Shown here in pieces: positions 1 through 13,114 of a stretch of DNA of 64,000 nucleotides (positions are counted from its first letter, which is position 1; each line of letters opens with the position of its first letter). The stretch is from Lonicera japonica. Lineage: Eukaryota; Streptophyta; Magnoliopsida; Dipsacales; Caprifoliaceae. Made by a program: the position numbers and the translations under genes. The stretch covers positions 52,868,783-52,932,782 of the forward strand of contig CM038464.1 of the NCBI GenBank assembly GCA_021464415.1, written 5' to 3'. The notes under the pieces are model-generated. The model was not told where the DNA came from. It made no database searches and worked only from the letters and a program-made list of their open reading frames with translations.

Positions 1-519
1 TTTAATTTGCTACGAAGGACATTTCGACTAGAATTGCACGATAGACAAATTGTTTCTTGATGATCCCATGTCCGACAAAGATGAATTTTGAATATGTTCT
101 TCCCCACAATAAGGCCTATCTACTTACCAAACTTTAAACCATTTTAACTTCGAAAAGACCTCCATTTGATCACCCGAATCAAACTCATGATTTTCTGAAT
201 TTTCGGAGATCCGACTGTCGGATTGAGCTAATTTTCGAGAATGCTACTCCTTTTGATAATGTCTAAGAACTCTCAAAGTTTTAGGATGATCCAAACTGTG
301 TAACTCTCCTTTCACAAGTTTTCAGGAGTTTTGACGGTTTTCGATTCTGACAATTTTTGATAATTCTGTAACTCCTCATCCAGGGTCCTTTCGGCTTTCT
401 TCTTTGACCTGTATGGCTGTATCACATGTACATAGTTTTTGTGCATCCAAAAATGCTCGTGCATGCATGCGTGTTCATTTATTTGAAAATCAGAATTCTT
501 GCGGGGTCGCAAAATGAGG
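1..519. other. Unassigned AT-rich sequence left of the Copia element
   Basis: No gene, RNA or clear element end can be supported here. A short open frame on the - strand (about 312-554) runs into the neighbouring LTR and has no recognisable domain. The stretch may be further transposon sequence, but I see no terminal motif that proves it. Confidence 0.4.
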
Positions 520-721
520 TGTTCACAATTAGATAACCCCTTTAAATATGGCATGAATACAATTGTACATAGGGTTTACAAGGAAGCCCAATATGACCCA
601 TAATACATAATTTACACAGTAAAATCCTTAATATATATTCTATCTAGACGATAGCACACTATGTATAATTTTTTTCAACACTCCCCCTTGTGCTGAGCCG
701 GAGATAGAATGGTACATGTCT

Positions 722-1137
722 TGTTGCCTCATTAAAACCTTATTAAGTAACAAAAAACCCTATGGAAAAAAATAACCTTAATCGAAGGAAAAATAGTACA
801 ACATTATCACAATCATGTTAGACTTCCTCTGTTAAGTTTATACTGCCATTTGATCTTTACATCGATCAATAGAATTTGCATGTATCATTACCTCGTTAAA
901 ACCTTACCAAGTAATAAAACCCAGTGGGAAAAATAAACCTTGATTTAAAGAAAAGAGTATAACGTAACATTATGTGGATATTGGATTCCCCCTCAAGTCT
1001 ACACTTCTTCCTAATATTTACATTAATCAAGGAATTTGAAAAGCTTATGCATATATCATTGCATCATTAAAAATCTTACTAAGTAACAAAATTCAGTGGG
1101 AAAAATAAACCTTGATATAAGGAAAAGAGTACAACGC
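722..1137. repeat. Three direct repeats next to the Copia 3' end
   Basis: A motif of about 80 bp occurs three times, at about 722-803, 889-963 and 1058-1137. Each copy holds a 'cattaaaacctta..aagtaa' block, then 'gggaaaaataaacctt', then 'aaaagagtacaac'. The copies lie about 170 bp apart between the reverse transcriptase remnant and the polypurine tract, in the 3' untranslated part of the element. Confidence 0.7.
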
Positions 1138-1382
1138 CATCATATTTCACACTTTCCTTTAATCATTACTTCGATCATAGGAGTTGGGAAAGTCTAAGCA
1201 CCTCTATATTTTTCACATATTTTTCAAATATGGCATTGGGCAAAGACTTGGTGAACCAGTTTACTATATTCTCCTTAGAGCTTTGTGTGGGTCAGAGAGA
1301 TATCCAACATCAACAAAATCAATCAAGATTTTATTTGGAATTTCAATGTAAGAGGGTGGCCATTTTAACATCATCATTTACT

Positions 1383-1592
1383 TTAGATGTTGCTGTTACA
1401 TTCACATTTTCCTCTCTGTAGGGAAAGAACGATCCCAAGCCAATGGTTTTTTTTAGGTGTCCAATTATGTTGCATTGGCGCTGAGCTAAATCTAGCTAAC
1501 AAATTCAACGAGAATATTATGTCTGATCGAGTATACTGTGTTAAGTGCAATAATGCGCATATTGCATTTTGATAGAAAATTTCATCTCCCAA
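1383..1592 (-). pseudogene. Copia reverse transcriptase/RNase H remnant
   Basis: An open scrap of 69 residues contains TQYTRSDIIFSLNLLARFSS followed by NHWLGI. This is the well-conserved 'YLTQxTRPDIxFAVNLLARFSSxPTxxHW' stretch at the end of the Copia reverse transcriptase, just before RNase H. No intact polymerase motif is present around it. It belongs to the decayed Copia element. Confidence 0.8.
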
Positions 1593-4500
1593 TACATTTT
1601 TGTAATATTACTTTGTACGAAATGGATCTTTCTTTTAATTCAAACTTCGACCAACCATGATAGTGTTAGCAAAATGTGTTTTGTCTAGGTTAAATCGCCT
1701 GATTATCTTTTAGATGTATGCAGACTAGTAGATTATTATTCCTCAAGCTCGATATTCTAGATTAAGATCGAGACAAAATTCAAGCTTTTTCAAGATTTTT
1801 TATCTCAAATTTGGATTTCAAGTAACTTGTGGTTTTCTCTTAATTCATCAAAAGTATTTATATATTTATATCATTAACATATACAACTACAATTACAAAT
1901 TCATAACTAATTTTCTTTATGAGTACGCAGGGGCATATTCATCGTTCGTATATCCCTTCCCAATCAAGTAGTCACACTTAGACAATTATATCACATCCTT
2001 TCGGATTATTTTAATCCGTAAAGTGAGAATTTTAGTATAATTGCAAACGCACTCTGTAGTTTAGAGTCACTTGACTTGGCTAATGTAAGGTCATCAGGCA
2101 TTTATATATATATATATTTAAATCAAGATCCCTATAGAGATATGCGATATCCGCATCCATGAGCTGCATTTTTAGTCTTTTGAAAACTACCAAGCTAACT
2201 AAGTAGCAAAACGTTTATAACATTTAGGCAATTCCAGAGCATCTAAGATAAACTTTACACCACAAGGTGAGCCTTTTAATTCAAGACTTTTTTTTATCAC
2301 ATTTACGCTTTATGGCAAATAATTGTGTATATCCTACAAGCTTTACACTTGGCGCAGTTAGCACTACCGGACCAAATACCCATCTCTTTACCAAATAATC
2401 TAATTCTTTCTAGATTGCTTATTTTCATCTAGGCCAATTTTGCCTTTTATTGACATATTGCAACAAAGCGGGATTCGACACCATCATACTTTTTAAGCAA
2501 CAATACATCATCAATGCATATGGAGAATCTTTCCATTAACTCGTATGCCCTTTCTTAACCCATTGAGATTTATTCTTTAAAATCATTTATAACTTCGGGG
2601 CGTCCCTCGGTATTGATTCATGGACATAAGTATAATCAGAAATAATCTCATAAAAAAGGTTTTTACATTAATGATTAAGTGATCAATTTGTGTCTTACTA
2701 CAACTCTTCTTTTGTATGAGTATTTGTCGAACTAAGTGACCTCCTTTTATTCCTTTAGGGAGTTATGGCCTCAACCACACATCCACTAAGTGGTTGTAAA
2801 GATAAGTGTGGTTGCAACGACTTTTTCTGTGACACTGTGCCATTTGTTGGGGACTTCCAACATTGTAGGCATATTGTAGCTGGTATGTTTAATCTCCTCA
2901 CTTTTTGATTTCAGTAAATGTATCAAGTATCTAATCTGTTACATTTTAAAGATCGATTATTCTTTTTTACTTCACTGTACATTATGAAGCGTGTGGGATC
3001 AAGATGAGACAGAGTGGTGACCACAACAATTTCTGTCATTCCCTTGAAAATTTATTTTCCTTTCTCCCCTTAATGACGGGAAGACTGTCTCATTAAAGTG
3101 ATAATCCGCAATTCTTAGCGGTAAAAAGATCGCCAGACAAGGATTTCAAATGGCGAATTATCGTTGAAGATTCGTATCCAACGTTAATAATAAATTGTCT
3201 CAGTGGGCCCAGATTAGTATGCTGTGGGGGCGCAATCGGCACATATGCGTAAAATATCAAGCTAATATTCAGTTACCAACTGGTATGCATATAATAGTTG
3301 TCTACTATTAAGTTTTAAAACAAATAAGTAAAGTTGCGTACAATATTGCATAAATTTTGGGCATATATAGGCAATGTGGTACGCATAACGAATGCCCTAT
3401 ATACTATCTGTATCATTTTGATGGTTGTTTTTGTAAGACCTTTTTGCGTCTGCACATGGAGAACATGCTTCTTTATTTTAATTTTATGCAATAATCATCA
3501 GGTATTTTTAATGTAAACTCCCCAACTTTATCGAGTCTTATAGACATGATACAATAATTAGGGTGGTGAGCCCTTAAGCGTATAATATGTGCTAAGAGGT
3601 TTGTAAATGCAGCATTTCTTATAAATAATTATTCGATGTGTGATCAGAATGTCGAATTATTCACCAGATCCATAAAATATTTTGAATGGTTCTACATTCT
3701 GGATAGATTAATCCACAAATATATTATTATATTTTTTATAAGAATGGTATATTTTATTTTGTATCTTTAGAATATGAAGGTATTGATCCTATTTTTGCTA
3801 AAGATCAGGATTAGAAAAATCGGGTGTTGTTCCTTTGACATAATAAATAAGGCATAATGGGAAGGGGATATTGTGTCCAATATTTCAGAAGTCAAGAATT
3901 ACTTTTAAACATTACTAGTATTAACACACTGCAATGTATTGAACTTTTGTCCCATTTATTTGTCACTCAGAATAAGGGATATCCGTGTAAGTACTTTAAC
4001 ACATTAATCATTATGACCAAGGTGCATTAGTCAAGCATGCCAAAGCTTGTATGAGTCAGTGTCCTAAAGTGATATCATATGATTTGACAATCCTTATCGT
4101 AATGGGATATATTTTACTAAAATGACTCATAAGTTTATCTAAAATGCGTTTATTTGCACATTTGTTTAGAGGTAAAATAAATATATTTTTATTCCATTAT
4201 TCCATTTATTTTTTGTATGATTACTGTTGGTACGAATATCATTAACAAACTTCAGGTTGCTCTGGGTGCATATAGAGCATATGTGACTTTAACACTATTT
4301 TAACAATAAAATGATTGAGCAGTTCTTCGCTCTTATGATAATTTAATCATCATGATTACATAGGTATTATAGGTTATTAATTGCCTATTTCGTTGAATGG
4401 TTATGATATTCTCACTATCAACCAATCATTAAAGTTGTTCTCAATTCATTTTTACAGTAATGAAATCGAGTATAAAATTCGAACCGTGTATAAAAGAAAT

Positions 4501-4799
4501 CGAACAAATCAAATACATCGGAATAAAATTCGAAATAAAACCAACGATAGTTAATTCAATATCTTGTTCAGAAATCTAATCCATTAAACCAACATAAATT
4601 TTAAGACAAAATAATAGTATAATTACAAATAAGGCAATATGTCTGTTCAATTATCTCTGAAAAATAAAGTGAGTAAAGTAGATCAGTCAAAATCGAGTGC
4701 ATCCATTGACTGAGCAAAGTCCTTCTTGCCACTAAAGTCTGCAATTATGAATTTGACATCAGCGTCATTATTTTCTTCATTCATAAAGTGAGATTCTTA

Positions 4800-5746
4800 T
4801 TCTTTAAATTCTCAATATCTCTTGTAGCTGGCTACTACTTTAGCGCTTGCATGGCATTTTTTGTACCAATGCCCAACAACTCCACATCTGTAGCATGGTT
4901 CGTCGCCAACTCTTTCCTTTTTGATTGAAGGGTTCTTAGGTGCATTTTGCATCTTGTTTCCTTGGCCACTAGGTCCAATAGCACAATTTCTTCGCTATAC
5001 TTTGGAAGAACCTCCACGACCCTAATGTCCCTTTTTACATTGTGCATTATTGCCACGTGGGTAGGGATCAACACATCCAGTCCTATTTGCATTGGGGTTT
5101 TTCCACTGTTCATCTTGCCACAATTAGCCTCAGAAATTCTCTTTATCACAATAGGCCTGACATTATTATTCAAAAAAACCTTATTATGCCTTTCAGCCAC
5201 TTGCAGTAGGTTGATCAGCTTATTGAATGTTGTGATTCTTTTGTTATTACACTCAAGCCTATACTGGTTCGCTAGTATAAGTGCTGAAGTAAGGAAAGTG
5301 GAAAGAGTCTTCTGAATTATATCATCTTCTGTGAGATCTTTTTCACAGAAGTTAAGACGTGTCTTTAGGAGCAACATGTCCTTATTTAAGTCGTTAACCC
5401 TTTTACAGTCAAGCAAGCGGATTTCATTCCACTGAACAGTAAATTTTTGGAGCAAAATGTCATAAATGTTCCCAAAACATCCGTTAAAGGCATCCCATAG
5501 TTCTTTAGTTGTCTTCAACTAAAGGTACTCCCAGTGTAGGTTGGGATCAATATGTCTCCTAAGAAACATTAATGCATTTTCTTTCACTTCGTCAGACGGT
5601 TCTTTATCTGTGGGGTATTTAGGGTCAGCAAGTATGGCAGAGTATTATTTGGCCACAAAAGCGGTTTCTACATTAGAAATTCAGCGATGGTACTCAAGTC
5701 CTTCTAAGTCTAAAATGTCAAATTCGGATTGAGTCGGGTCATCCAT
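4800..5746 (-). pseudogene. Copia gag pseudogene (UBN2-type) with zinc knuckle
   Basis: Reading on the - strand, a start codon at 5746-5744 opens MDDPTQSEFDILDLEGLEY, typical of plant Copia gag. The frame is interrupted by an in-frame TGA (a tryptophan position), then TAA and TAG, before the 227-residue open stretch 5518-4835 (TKELWDAFNGCFG; gag core). The CCHC knuckle (CYRCGVVGHWYKKC, near 4850-4895) is in another frame from that stretch, so at least one frameshift lies before it. No functional Gag can be made from this copy. Confidence 0.85.
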
Positions 5747-6281
5747 CTTGAATAAATAATAAATAAAATAGTATTCAGTCATGAGTGCATTAATGTTAGA
5801 TATTTTTCAGGAATATGGATTATATTTCAAAACCAAGATCCGTAATTGTCACATTTTCGATGCTATATGAAAATACTTTATTATATTAATTATATGCGCA
5901 TGGACTTTCATCATCATGACAATTTTCAATTTATGACAATTAGAACAATTATAAATGTAATTACATTAATCCATATCAAGTAAAATAAAATAAAATTATA
6001 AAAGGTGAATAGTACTAGTGGAAAAAGTATATGTACTACGCTTTTACTTTGTAATCTCTTATCAGAAAAAGGTGCAGAATTTTGATCCACCTCCACATGA
6101 GGTTTGTTTTCTTTCTAAACTGATCTTACAAAATTCTCATCCACAAATATCCTAAAGGTTGGGCAACGAGGTAGGATACCAGTAAAATTCTTAATACATA
6201 TTTTATTTAGACGATAGCACATTATTTATAATTTCCTTCAACATGCTTTGGAAAAAAAAATTAATGTTTGATAAACTTTTA

Positions 6282-6824
6282 GGTTGCGTTTGATTGCAAG
6301 CATGGAATTTACATGGAAAGAAAATAAGTTCCAGGTAATTGAATTGCTTAGAATTGAGTTGCATGAAAAATGTAATTAAATGTGTTTGATTGCCTTAATT
6401 TTCTACCCGAAAAATATTGGTTGTATTGTGGCATTTTTAATGTATAAAAAATTATGGGTATTTTTTTTTACATAATTTTATAGTCATGATGGATCTTGTT
6501 TAATTGATCTTGATGAGTAGATGTTAAATATAAATTTTTTTTTAAATTTTGAATTTTGTAGTTTAAGTTATAGCATTTTTAGTGTAGAAAATGGGTAAAA
6601 TATTATCTCGAAAACCGTGCAATTGCCTGAAAAATAAAAACTAGCCCCCCCCCCCCCCCAAACAAAGAAAATATTTTCCTTGTTTATAAGGAAAATGTAA
6701 GTGTGTGAGCAAAAGTGTGAAAATATTTTTCCTAGAAAAAAAAAGCCAATCAAACACCTTAAGTTGTCAAATCAAGTAAAAAATGGATATTTTTCATGAA
6801 AAATACTCCCAATCAAACATACCC
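6282..6824. mobile_element. Tourist-like (PIF/Harbinger) MITE
   Basis: The ends are inverted: GGTTGCGTTTGATTG at the left and CAATCAAACATACCC at the right. TTA flanks both sides (6279-6281 and 6825-6827), as expected for PIF/Harbinger elements. There is no coding capacity; the inside is A/T-rich and holds a run of C residues near 6644-6659. A second inner 'ccaatcaaacacctt' near 6747 suggests an internal rearrangement or nested relative. Confidence 0.6.
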
Positions 6825-6827
6825 TTA

Positions 6828-8450
6828 GATGACATATTAAAAATTTTATTTCAATGACACCAACTCACACTTTCACTAAAGACCGTTTTTGATAATTCTC
6901 GTGATTTCATCAAAAGAATAATTGATCACAGCTCGTATATTATATTCTTATAGAAAATTGCAACTCATGTTAATAACATTTTTCACATTTGTGTAAAAAA
7001 AAGCTAATTATTTGTTCCACGAGTTTTCGAAAATATAGAGAATATTAATAAAATACTAAAAAATTATTTGGTCCAGAAAAAAGATTCCTTCTTGGGGCCA
7101 TATGGTGGAACCCAACACGGGGATGGCGATAAAAAGTGCAGAACAATGATAAGGGGCACACACGTTCCCTCAAAGCAGTGAAATTCCCAAATTGCCCCTC
7201 TTAACCAACAATGCACAGACCGAAGACGCGTGAACCCACTGTCCAAAGCATATAACGTGGCATCGAAGATCGACAAATAGCATTTACGGAAATTATTAGA
7301 AAATGAAATTTGCTTGAGAACTATTTTTTTTTAAAAAAAAAATTAGAGAATAATAGTTTTGTAAATTAAGTATTTATATTTGACCAAATTTTAAAAGAAG
7401 TGTAATAATAATTTTGCAGTATATTTTTTAAATGTAATTTTTTTATAATATTGTACAAAATTAAATTTGTACCAAATATTTTTTAGTATTTAATTGATAG
7501 GACTTTTAAATTATTTTAACAAATTACAAGTTTAAACATATTTGTTGCTGAAAATACACATGTTATTTTTTTTCGGGTTAGGCAAAATTAAGTTGCCATC
7601 CTTGTTTTCTAATACATTAGTATGTATTGGGGTTTATTTAACAGTTTTATAATTACATTAGTGGCACATAAAAATATATTTGTAATCAGGCAAAGCAAAT
7701 TTGCATTTAAAATTTTTTATTGCAAAGTTAAGTTCACACAAAACACAATTTTGATCAAAACACTTATTTTAAAACACAATTGATAAACATGGAGCATATG
7801 CTAATAAGATTAAAACATAGGCTCTCATTCTCATGAACGGATCTTTTACCCATTTCCAAATTTATATATTGTGTAAAAAAATTTAGTGTTTCAATAATTG
7901 TGAGTTTTGTGTAAATTGAGAATAAGATCAACACTCACTTTACAATTGCCTTTTATTTTCTTTAATCTTTTCGTAAAACTTAAAAATGTAACTTTTAACA
8001 CAAAATATGAATATTGATAAAAATTATATATTCTAAATCAAGTCATTAAATACTATAAAAACAAGATGAACCGTGAGTTTAATAGTATGTATTCGACTAA
8101 AAAATTATGAAGCTTCTGTCCAAGAGTTTTAACTAAGTGACATAAGTTATGGTCCCCCACTTGGGGGGCATTGGTTGAATTTATCTCCCATATGATTTGT
8201 ATTTTCAAAAGAATAGACCGAGAAATTCCTCTCAAAAAAATTAAAAGTTACGAAGGATACGTGTTGATATCTAATTGCCTTTTTTTTTGAATTTCATAAA
8301 ACTTATAAATGCGAGTATATTTAGACTTTAACTTTTATGTAAAAGTTGATTGATACATATAATTTTACGTACACAGTAATTTTTATTTATATTATATGTT
8401 AAGTGCTTGCAAAAGTTTGGCATTTAATAAATTATTGAAATATCCTTTAT
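6828..8450. other. Intergenic AT-rich sequence, nothing recognised
   Basis: No exon series, RNA gene or delimited element was found. A somewhat GC-richer patch at about 7080-7265 has an open frame on the - strand (7064-7276), but no recognisable domain or splice context. Confidence 0.4.
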
Positions 8451-9900
8451 ATTATAATATAGAGATAATGGGTTATAAGGTTTTCGCTCCGTAATGTTTT
8501 ATAACTCAAAGGACGGACTCATGTTTAATAAAGAGAAGTAGTACCAATTTCATAATTTGATTTTACAATAAGGACACTTTTCATAATATTAATTTATTTT
8601 AAGGAAAATGATAAATGTTGATGGACAAAAATACCCTACTACATCATTTATTCTAATTATACAAAAGACATATTATTTTCTCTTATATACACATAGTTTA
8701 GAGAGAGAAAACAAAAAACAAGGAAAAAGAAAAGTTGTCTCACCAATAATCTTACATCTTCCACCACCACTACCACCACCACCACCACCACCAACACCAC
8801 CTGAATCTTCGATCGTATCGCCTAGAGGTGCAAGCGCCGTTCTCATCTTCATCTTCATCTTTTTCTTCTTTTTCTTCTTCTTCTTCTTTTTTATGGATGT
8901 GCAATCGTAAAAGATATATAACTTTTGATCAAACCGTTGGATTTGACTGATTTTTGGATATATTGTTCGGAAGACAAAGTTACTTTATTTGCGCGAAAAA
9001 TTAAGACGATCAGAGATCGTTTTGCTATCGAAATCGACCAATTTCGACAGCCCAGCGAGATTTGAAAAAAAAATATGATCGTAATTTTTTTTTACGAATC
9101 CTACGTCGATCTATATATATACATATAAATAAATTAAGTAGATGTTAATCTCATCAATTTTGATAGTGCTAAAATTATTTTAGCACCTTATAGTTTATTG
9201 TCCAAGTTGTGCTAGTTTCTAGTTATTGTTCAGAAGGTGCTAAACGCATTTAGCACCTTCTGGTTGTTGTCCAGGTGGTGCTAAATGCATTTAGCACCTT
9301 CTGGTTGTAGTGCTGTCCAGGGGGTGCTAAATGCATTTAGCACCTTCTGGCTGCTGTCTAGGGGGTGCTAAATGCATTTAGCACCTTCTGGTTGTACTTT
9401 CTGACTGTTATGCAGGGGGTGCTAAATGCAGTTAGCATTTTTTGGTTGCATTTTTTGGCTGTTATTTAGGAGGTGTTAAATGCATTTAGTACCTTCTGGT
9501 TGCTGTTCAGGGGTGCTAAATGCATTTAGCACCTTCTGGTTGCACTTTCTAGTTGTTGTCCAGAAGGTGCTAAATGCATTTAGCACCTTCTGGACAGCAG
9601 GTTGCACTTTCTAGTTGTTGTCCAGGAGGTGCTAAATGCATTTAGCATCTTCTGGTTGCTGTCCAGGGGTGCTAAATGCATTTAGCACCTTCTGGTTGCT
9701 GACTAGAAGATGTTAAATGCATTTAGCACCTTGTGGTTCCTGTTAGTGTCATAATGAGATGATATTATAAGGAAGGAGTATTTGTGTCTTTTTTGTATAG
9801 TGTTCTTAATTTACATGACTAATTTTTAAGTGTTCTTTGTAATTATATTATTATTAAAATGAACCCTTATGCCTAATTGCCTCTATAATATAAAGACCCA
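8450..9900. mobile_element. Probable non-autonomous element carrying the palindrome array
   Basis: The block contains (CCA)n and (TTC)n tracts (8757-8805, 8843-8893), a unique central part and the palindrome minisatellite. The flanks (about 8480-8640 and the complement of 9745-9895) share weak inverted similarity: sequence of the type 'ggac.cat.ttaataaa' and 'gacaaaaataccc/gacacaaatactcc'. This suggests an old element with eroded terminal inverted repeats. The ends are not defined, and the low-complexity open frame 8608-8910 is not a credible gene. Confidence 0.35.
9166..9735. repeat. Palindromic minisatellite, about 12 units
   Basis: The core GGTGCTAAATGC and its mirror half GCATTTAGCACC form a perfect 22-bp palindrome. 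Roughly twelve copies, some with one to three changes, have centres near 9177, 9246, 9288, 9337, 9373, 9427, 9481, 9521, 9573, 9637, 9676 and 9716. Linkers of about 15-40 bp (types 'ttctggttgctgtccaggg' and 'ttgcactttctagttgttg') separate them. At about 9558-9597 the palindrome extends to 40 bp without a mismatch. The array can form a row of hairpins or cruciforms on either strand. Confidence 0.9.
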
Positions 9901-11241
9901 CCACCTTAGAGCATTCACAATGGAGAATTTAGTGCAATGATAAGCGGGGCATATTTACCAAACTTGTGTATGTAAATAAATGTTCAGGATGAAAACAACA
10001 TATTGTATGGTGTATGATATATATAGCTTAGATGAACTAAACATTACCATTCATTTATATATATTACCGAATAGTATTTTATCTTATATTCGTAAAAACC
10101 ATTATATGCTCTCATAGAATAAATTTGTCATAATATTTATACTACCTTGCCATACAATTTTGGATGCTCTTAAGCACGAAAAAATAAAAAATTAAACACT
10201 TGATCAAATGGTATTACATATTATTAAAGGGTAAGTTTACATGATAAAATTATCGGATATAATGTAACAACTTGGTCCCGAGTTTAGCAAGATATTGTTT
10301 ACATTGATACAGAGTCGCACGGTTTTATTTTTGGCGGAAATCACTAAGACACCCCTAAAAGGCTTCTTGCTAATTGGGTACTAAGTAGATACATATGAAC
10401 CAAGGATCTACCTATTATTCTATCGATATGTGATATTTTGGGTAGTTACATATAATATTGGATAGCCACATGGGTGTCATTTCGGTAACTCTATCGGTAA
10501 ATCATACTTACCAATACCAAAACTAGAATAAGAAACTCCATACCAATTTACTGATCAGTACGTATTTGAAATTAATAACCATTATAGAACTGCTCAATTT
10601 TTTGATATTTTAAGTATTTCAATAACAATATCATATGTGATACTTTTCTATAAAATGATATTTCAATAAATATGCATCTAGTAATGGGAAAATCAACTAA
10701 AATAATAAAAAGTCTTTTACATGCATATAAAATACATTATGAGCAGAAAATAAGAGAAAGTTTATGGATAAATTTAAGAAGTGCATAATAACTTGCTTGC
10801 GTTACCTTCTCATAGAGTAAGTGCAAGAGAAATGTGGATATTTTGGCTAGGCATATATAATGATAAATATTGCAATTCAATCATTTTCAAAATTTTGTGT
10901 TTATTCTTTTATACGCATAACATTATACAACTGGTAAGAATAATTTTATTTGATTTACTCATTTTCTCCTTTTTAGCAGAATAACTTTAATATTCATTTA
11001 AGTTCTAAACAAACATTAAAAAAACAAATCCAATATTAAACTAGCAAAGACCAAAACAAAGTAATATACACTACAAAAAAAAATCCAAATGTTTGCTCTC
11101 CACTAAGTAAACTACTTTACAATCTCATTTCAACACTTAAAAATGAGAGCTTATTTTTTAAAAAGAGAATTCAAATAAGTTTTCTTATTTTAAAAGCTTA
11201 ATTTAAAAAATGAGACTAACAAAACGAGACATTTAAAATTA
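9901..11241. other. Intergenic AT-rich sequence, nothing recognised
   Basis: No exon series or complete element is recognised. Short open frames here (for example 10781-10984) are AT-rich and match nothing I know. Confidence 0.4.
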
Positions 11242-11744
11242 GAGTAAAAAACTGAAATTGCCGTTAAATTTTTGATCTAATACTACTTTGTCCATTAAAT
11301 TTTAAAATGGACAACTTTGGTCATTTAACTTCGTAGTGACTAGTGAGTACTATTTTGACCATTCTATCCAATTTGATTATTATGTTGTTGTAATTGTGTA
11401 GCACATAATTTGTGTAAGGTCATTTTAATCATATTGCAATAAAATAACCTTTCCCTCTAATAATTTTTGCCAACGTGAAACAAACACAATGTATAAAACA
11501 TATCATTATTTTTAATAAACAACACAATTTGAGTTATTTTATAACCAAAATAATCAAAATAAGCCTCAATGAAAACATGTGCCTCGCACATGGTTTCATT
11601 CCATTCAATTTAACAATCAAATTATACAGAATGACTAAAGTGATGTTCACTTCAAAGTTTGATGGCCAAAGTGGTTCCTTTTAAAATTTAATGGGCAAAG
11701 TGGTATTGTATCAAAAGTTTAGTGGCAATTTGTGTTGTTTACTC
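11242..11744. mobile_element. Mutator-type MITE with long inverted repeats
   Basis: Inverted arms of about 110-130 bp run inward from GAGTAAA (left) and TTTACTC (right), both containing 'ccattaaattttaaaa' and 'actttggtca/tggccaaagt' blocks. The flanking nine bases are ttaaaatta (11233-11241) and gtaaaatta (11745-11753), a 9-bp duplication with one change, as expected for Mutator-like elements. No transposase is present. Confidence 0.7.
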
Positions 11745-11753
11745 GTAAAATTA

Positions 11754-12840
11754 AAAGCGAGATTATTAATTTGAGACATAAGAAGTATAATTTATTTTGG
11801 TAATTTTTGTATATTTGCTTTTGATTATTTTGAAATTAGTATTTAGTTTCAGTATTTTACCTTTTCAATATTTTCGATATGGTAATTCGGTATTTTCAAT
11901 TTTTATAAGGGCAAAACTAGAATCAAACAAATTTTTTCAGTAAATTTGATTTTCGTAATCATAAATGGGTTAGCAAAACCATATTTTTTGCTTTGAAAAA
12001 TTATAATATATACTTTTAAAATTGTACATTACTTTTACGATATAAATAATTATTTTAACAATAATTTCAATATAAATATTTGGCTGAGATATTTACACCT
12101 ATATTTGTCACAAATACCTCACTTGTCACAAATACTCCCCTATAAATTTATTATCACAAACACCCCCTTTATCCAAATAAGGCCTGCCTAATGAGAGGTG
12201 AAAGCAGTTACATACACTTGACCACTTGGGAAAATTTTGTTGGTAAGAACTTACTTAACATTAAGGAATGAAGTGCTGAGTATACTATAATGTTTTTCAA
12301 ATAAAGTCACCTAATGAGAGGTGAGTGCACTAATATAAACTCAATCCAAATGAAAATAGTGTATTGCTAAAAGCACTCACTTAATATCAAGTAATAAAAC
12401 ACCGAATATGCTAATGTTTGTGATAAATAAAGAAATATTGAAAATATTTTTAATTATTTTTTTTTAAATTATTTGTGAGATATATAGTGTATAAATATTA
12501 CCACATTAAGCTCCTATTTGGTTGGAAACTTAAAACCTAATTTTTAAGTTTTTTGCCAAAAGTCAATCTTATTTTCACACTTTTCAAAATTTATTTCAAT
12601 TTACTTTCTCTTTTATAAATTTTTTAAACACCATAACTTTAAATTCAAAAATCAAAATTAGATTAAAAATTTAAAAATTACTCATCAAGATTTATAAAAT
12701 AAAATTCATTATAACTATTTTTAAATTTTTTATTTTTTTATATTAACAACAAAAATTAAATTTTTTTTTTAACTTACTTTCCCACTTAATCGATAATTCA
12801 ACTAAAAAACTTAATCAGACAAGCTCTAAATATTTTTGTA
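11754..12840. other. Intergenic sequence with a possible small MITE
   Basis: The stretch is AT-rich without a gene. About 12510-12826 could be another MITE of the 'nnnntttggttgg' class (left 'gctcctatttggttgg', right 'taatcagacaagctc', flanked by TTA and TAA), but the inverted ends match poorly. Confidence 0.3.
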
Positions 12841-12989
12841 ATGGCGCATGCTACTCGTTGCACTACACTGTACACACTCTCGCATCGAGCGTCGACCAAT
12901 CGAGACACGGCCCGTCCTTCGTTTCAAAAACTGCACGCGCAACTAGAGCGCGTGATAAAAAACTCCCTCAAATTCCGCCAAGCATTGTG

Positions 12990-13074
12990 GAAGAGGGTGT
13001 CCCTCTTTATCAAAAACGGAGGAGCGTCCCGATCCTTTTCTCAACCACCATCGTTGAACCTTCAAATTTTTCCC

Positions 13075-13114
<40 letters not shown>

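Larger units (their letters stand above)
520..6243 (-). mobile_element. Decayed Ty1/Copia LTR retrotransposon
   Basis: A Copia-type element lies in - orientation. The left (3') LTR, about 520-680, has TG...CA ends and is preceded on the - strand by a purine tract (681-690, AAGGGGGAG type). A matching 64-bp LTR fragment sits at 6180-6243 (compare 617-680), so the 5' LTR has lost most of its length. Just inside it the - strand reads TGGTATC, the start of a primer-binding site for initiator tRNA-Met. Gag lies near 4800-5746 and a Copia reverse transcriptase scrap near 1383-1592 (TQYTRSDIIFSLNLLARFSS, - strand). Everything between is broken by stops and frameshifts, so the copy is inactive. No matching TSD is left. 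Confidence 0.85.

Noticed and set aside
4947..5315. 122-codon open frame on the + strand
   Set aside because: It is the antisense shadow of the Copia gag pseudogene.
8608..8910. Open frame of 100 codons with poly-Pro and poly-Phe
   Set aside because: It is a translation of (CCA)n and (TTC)n simple repeats; the opposite strand is open for the same reason.
9166..9735. CRISPR-like array of spaced repeats
   Set aside because: The repeats are perfect palindromes with short, related linkers of uneven length, in a plant nuclear context with no cas genes. It is a minisatellite.
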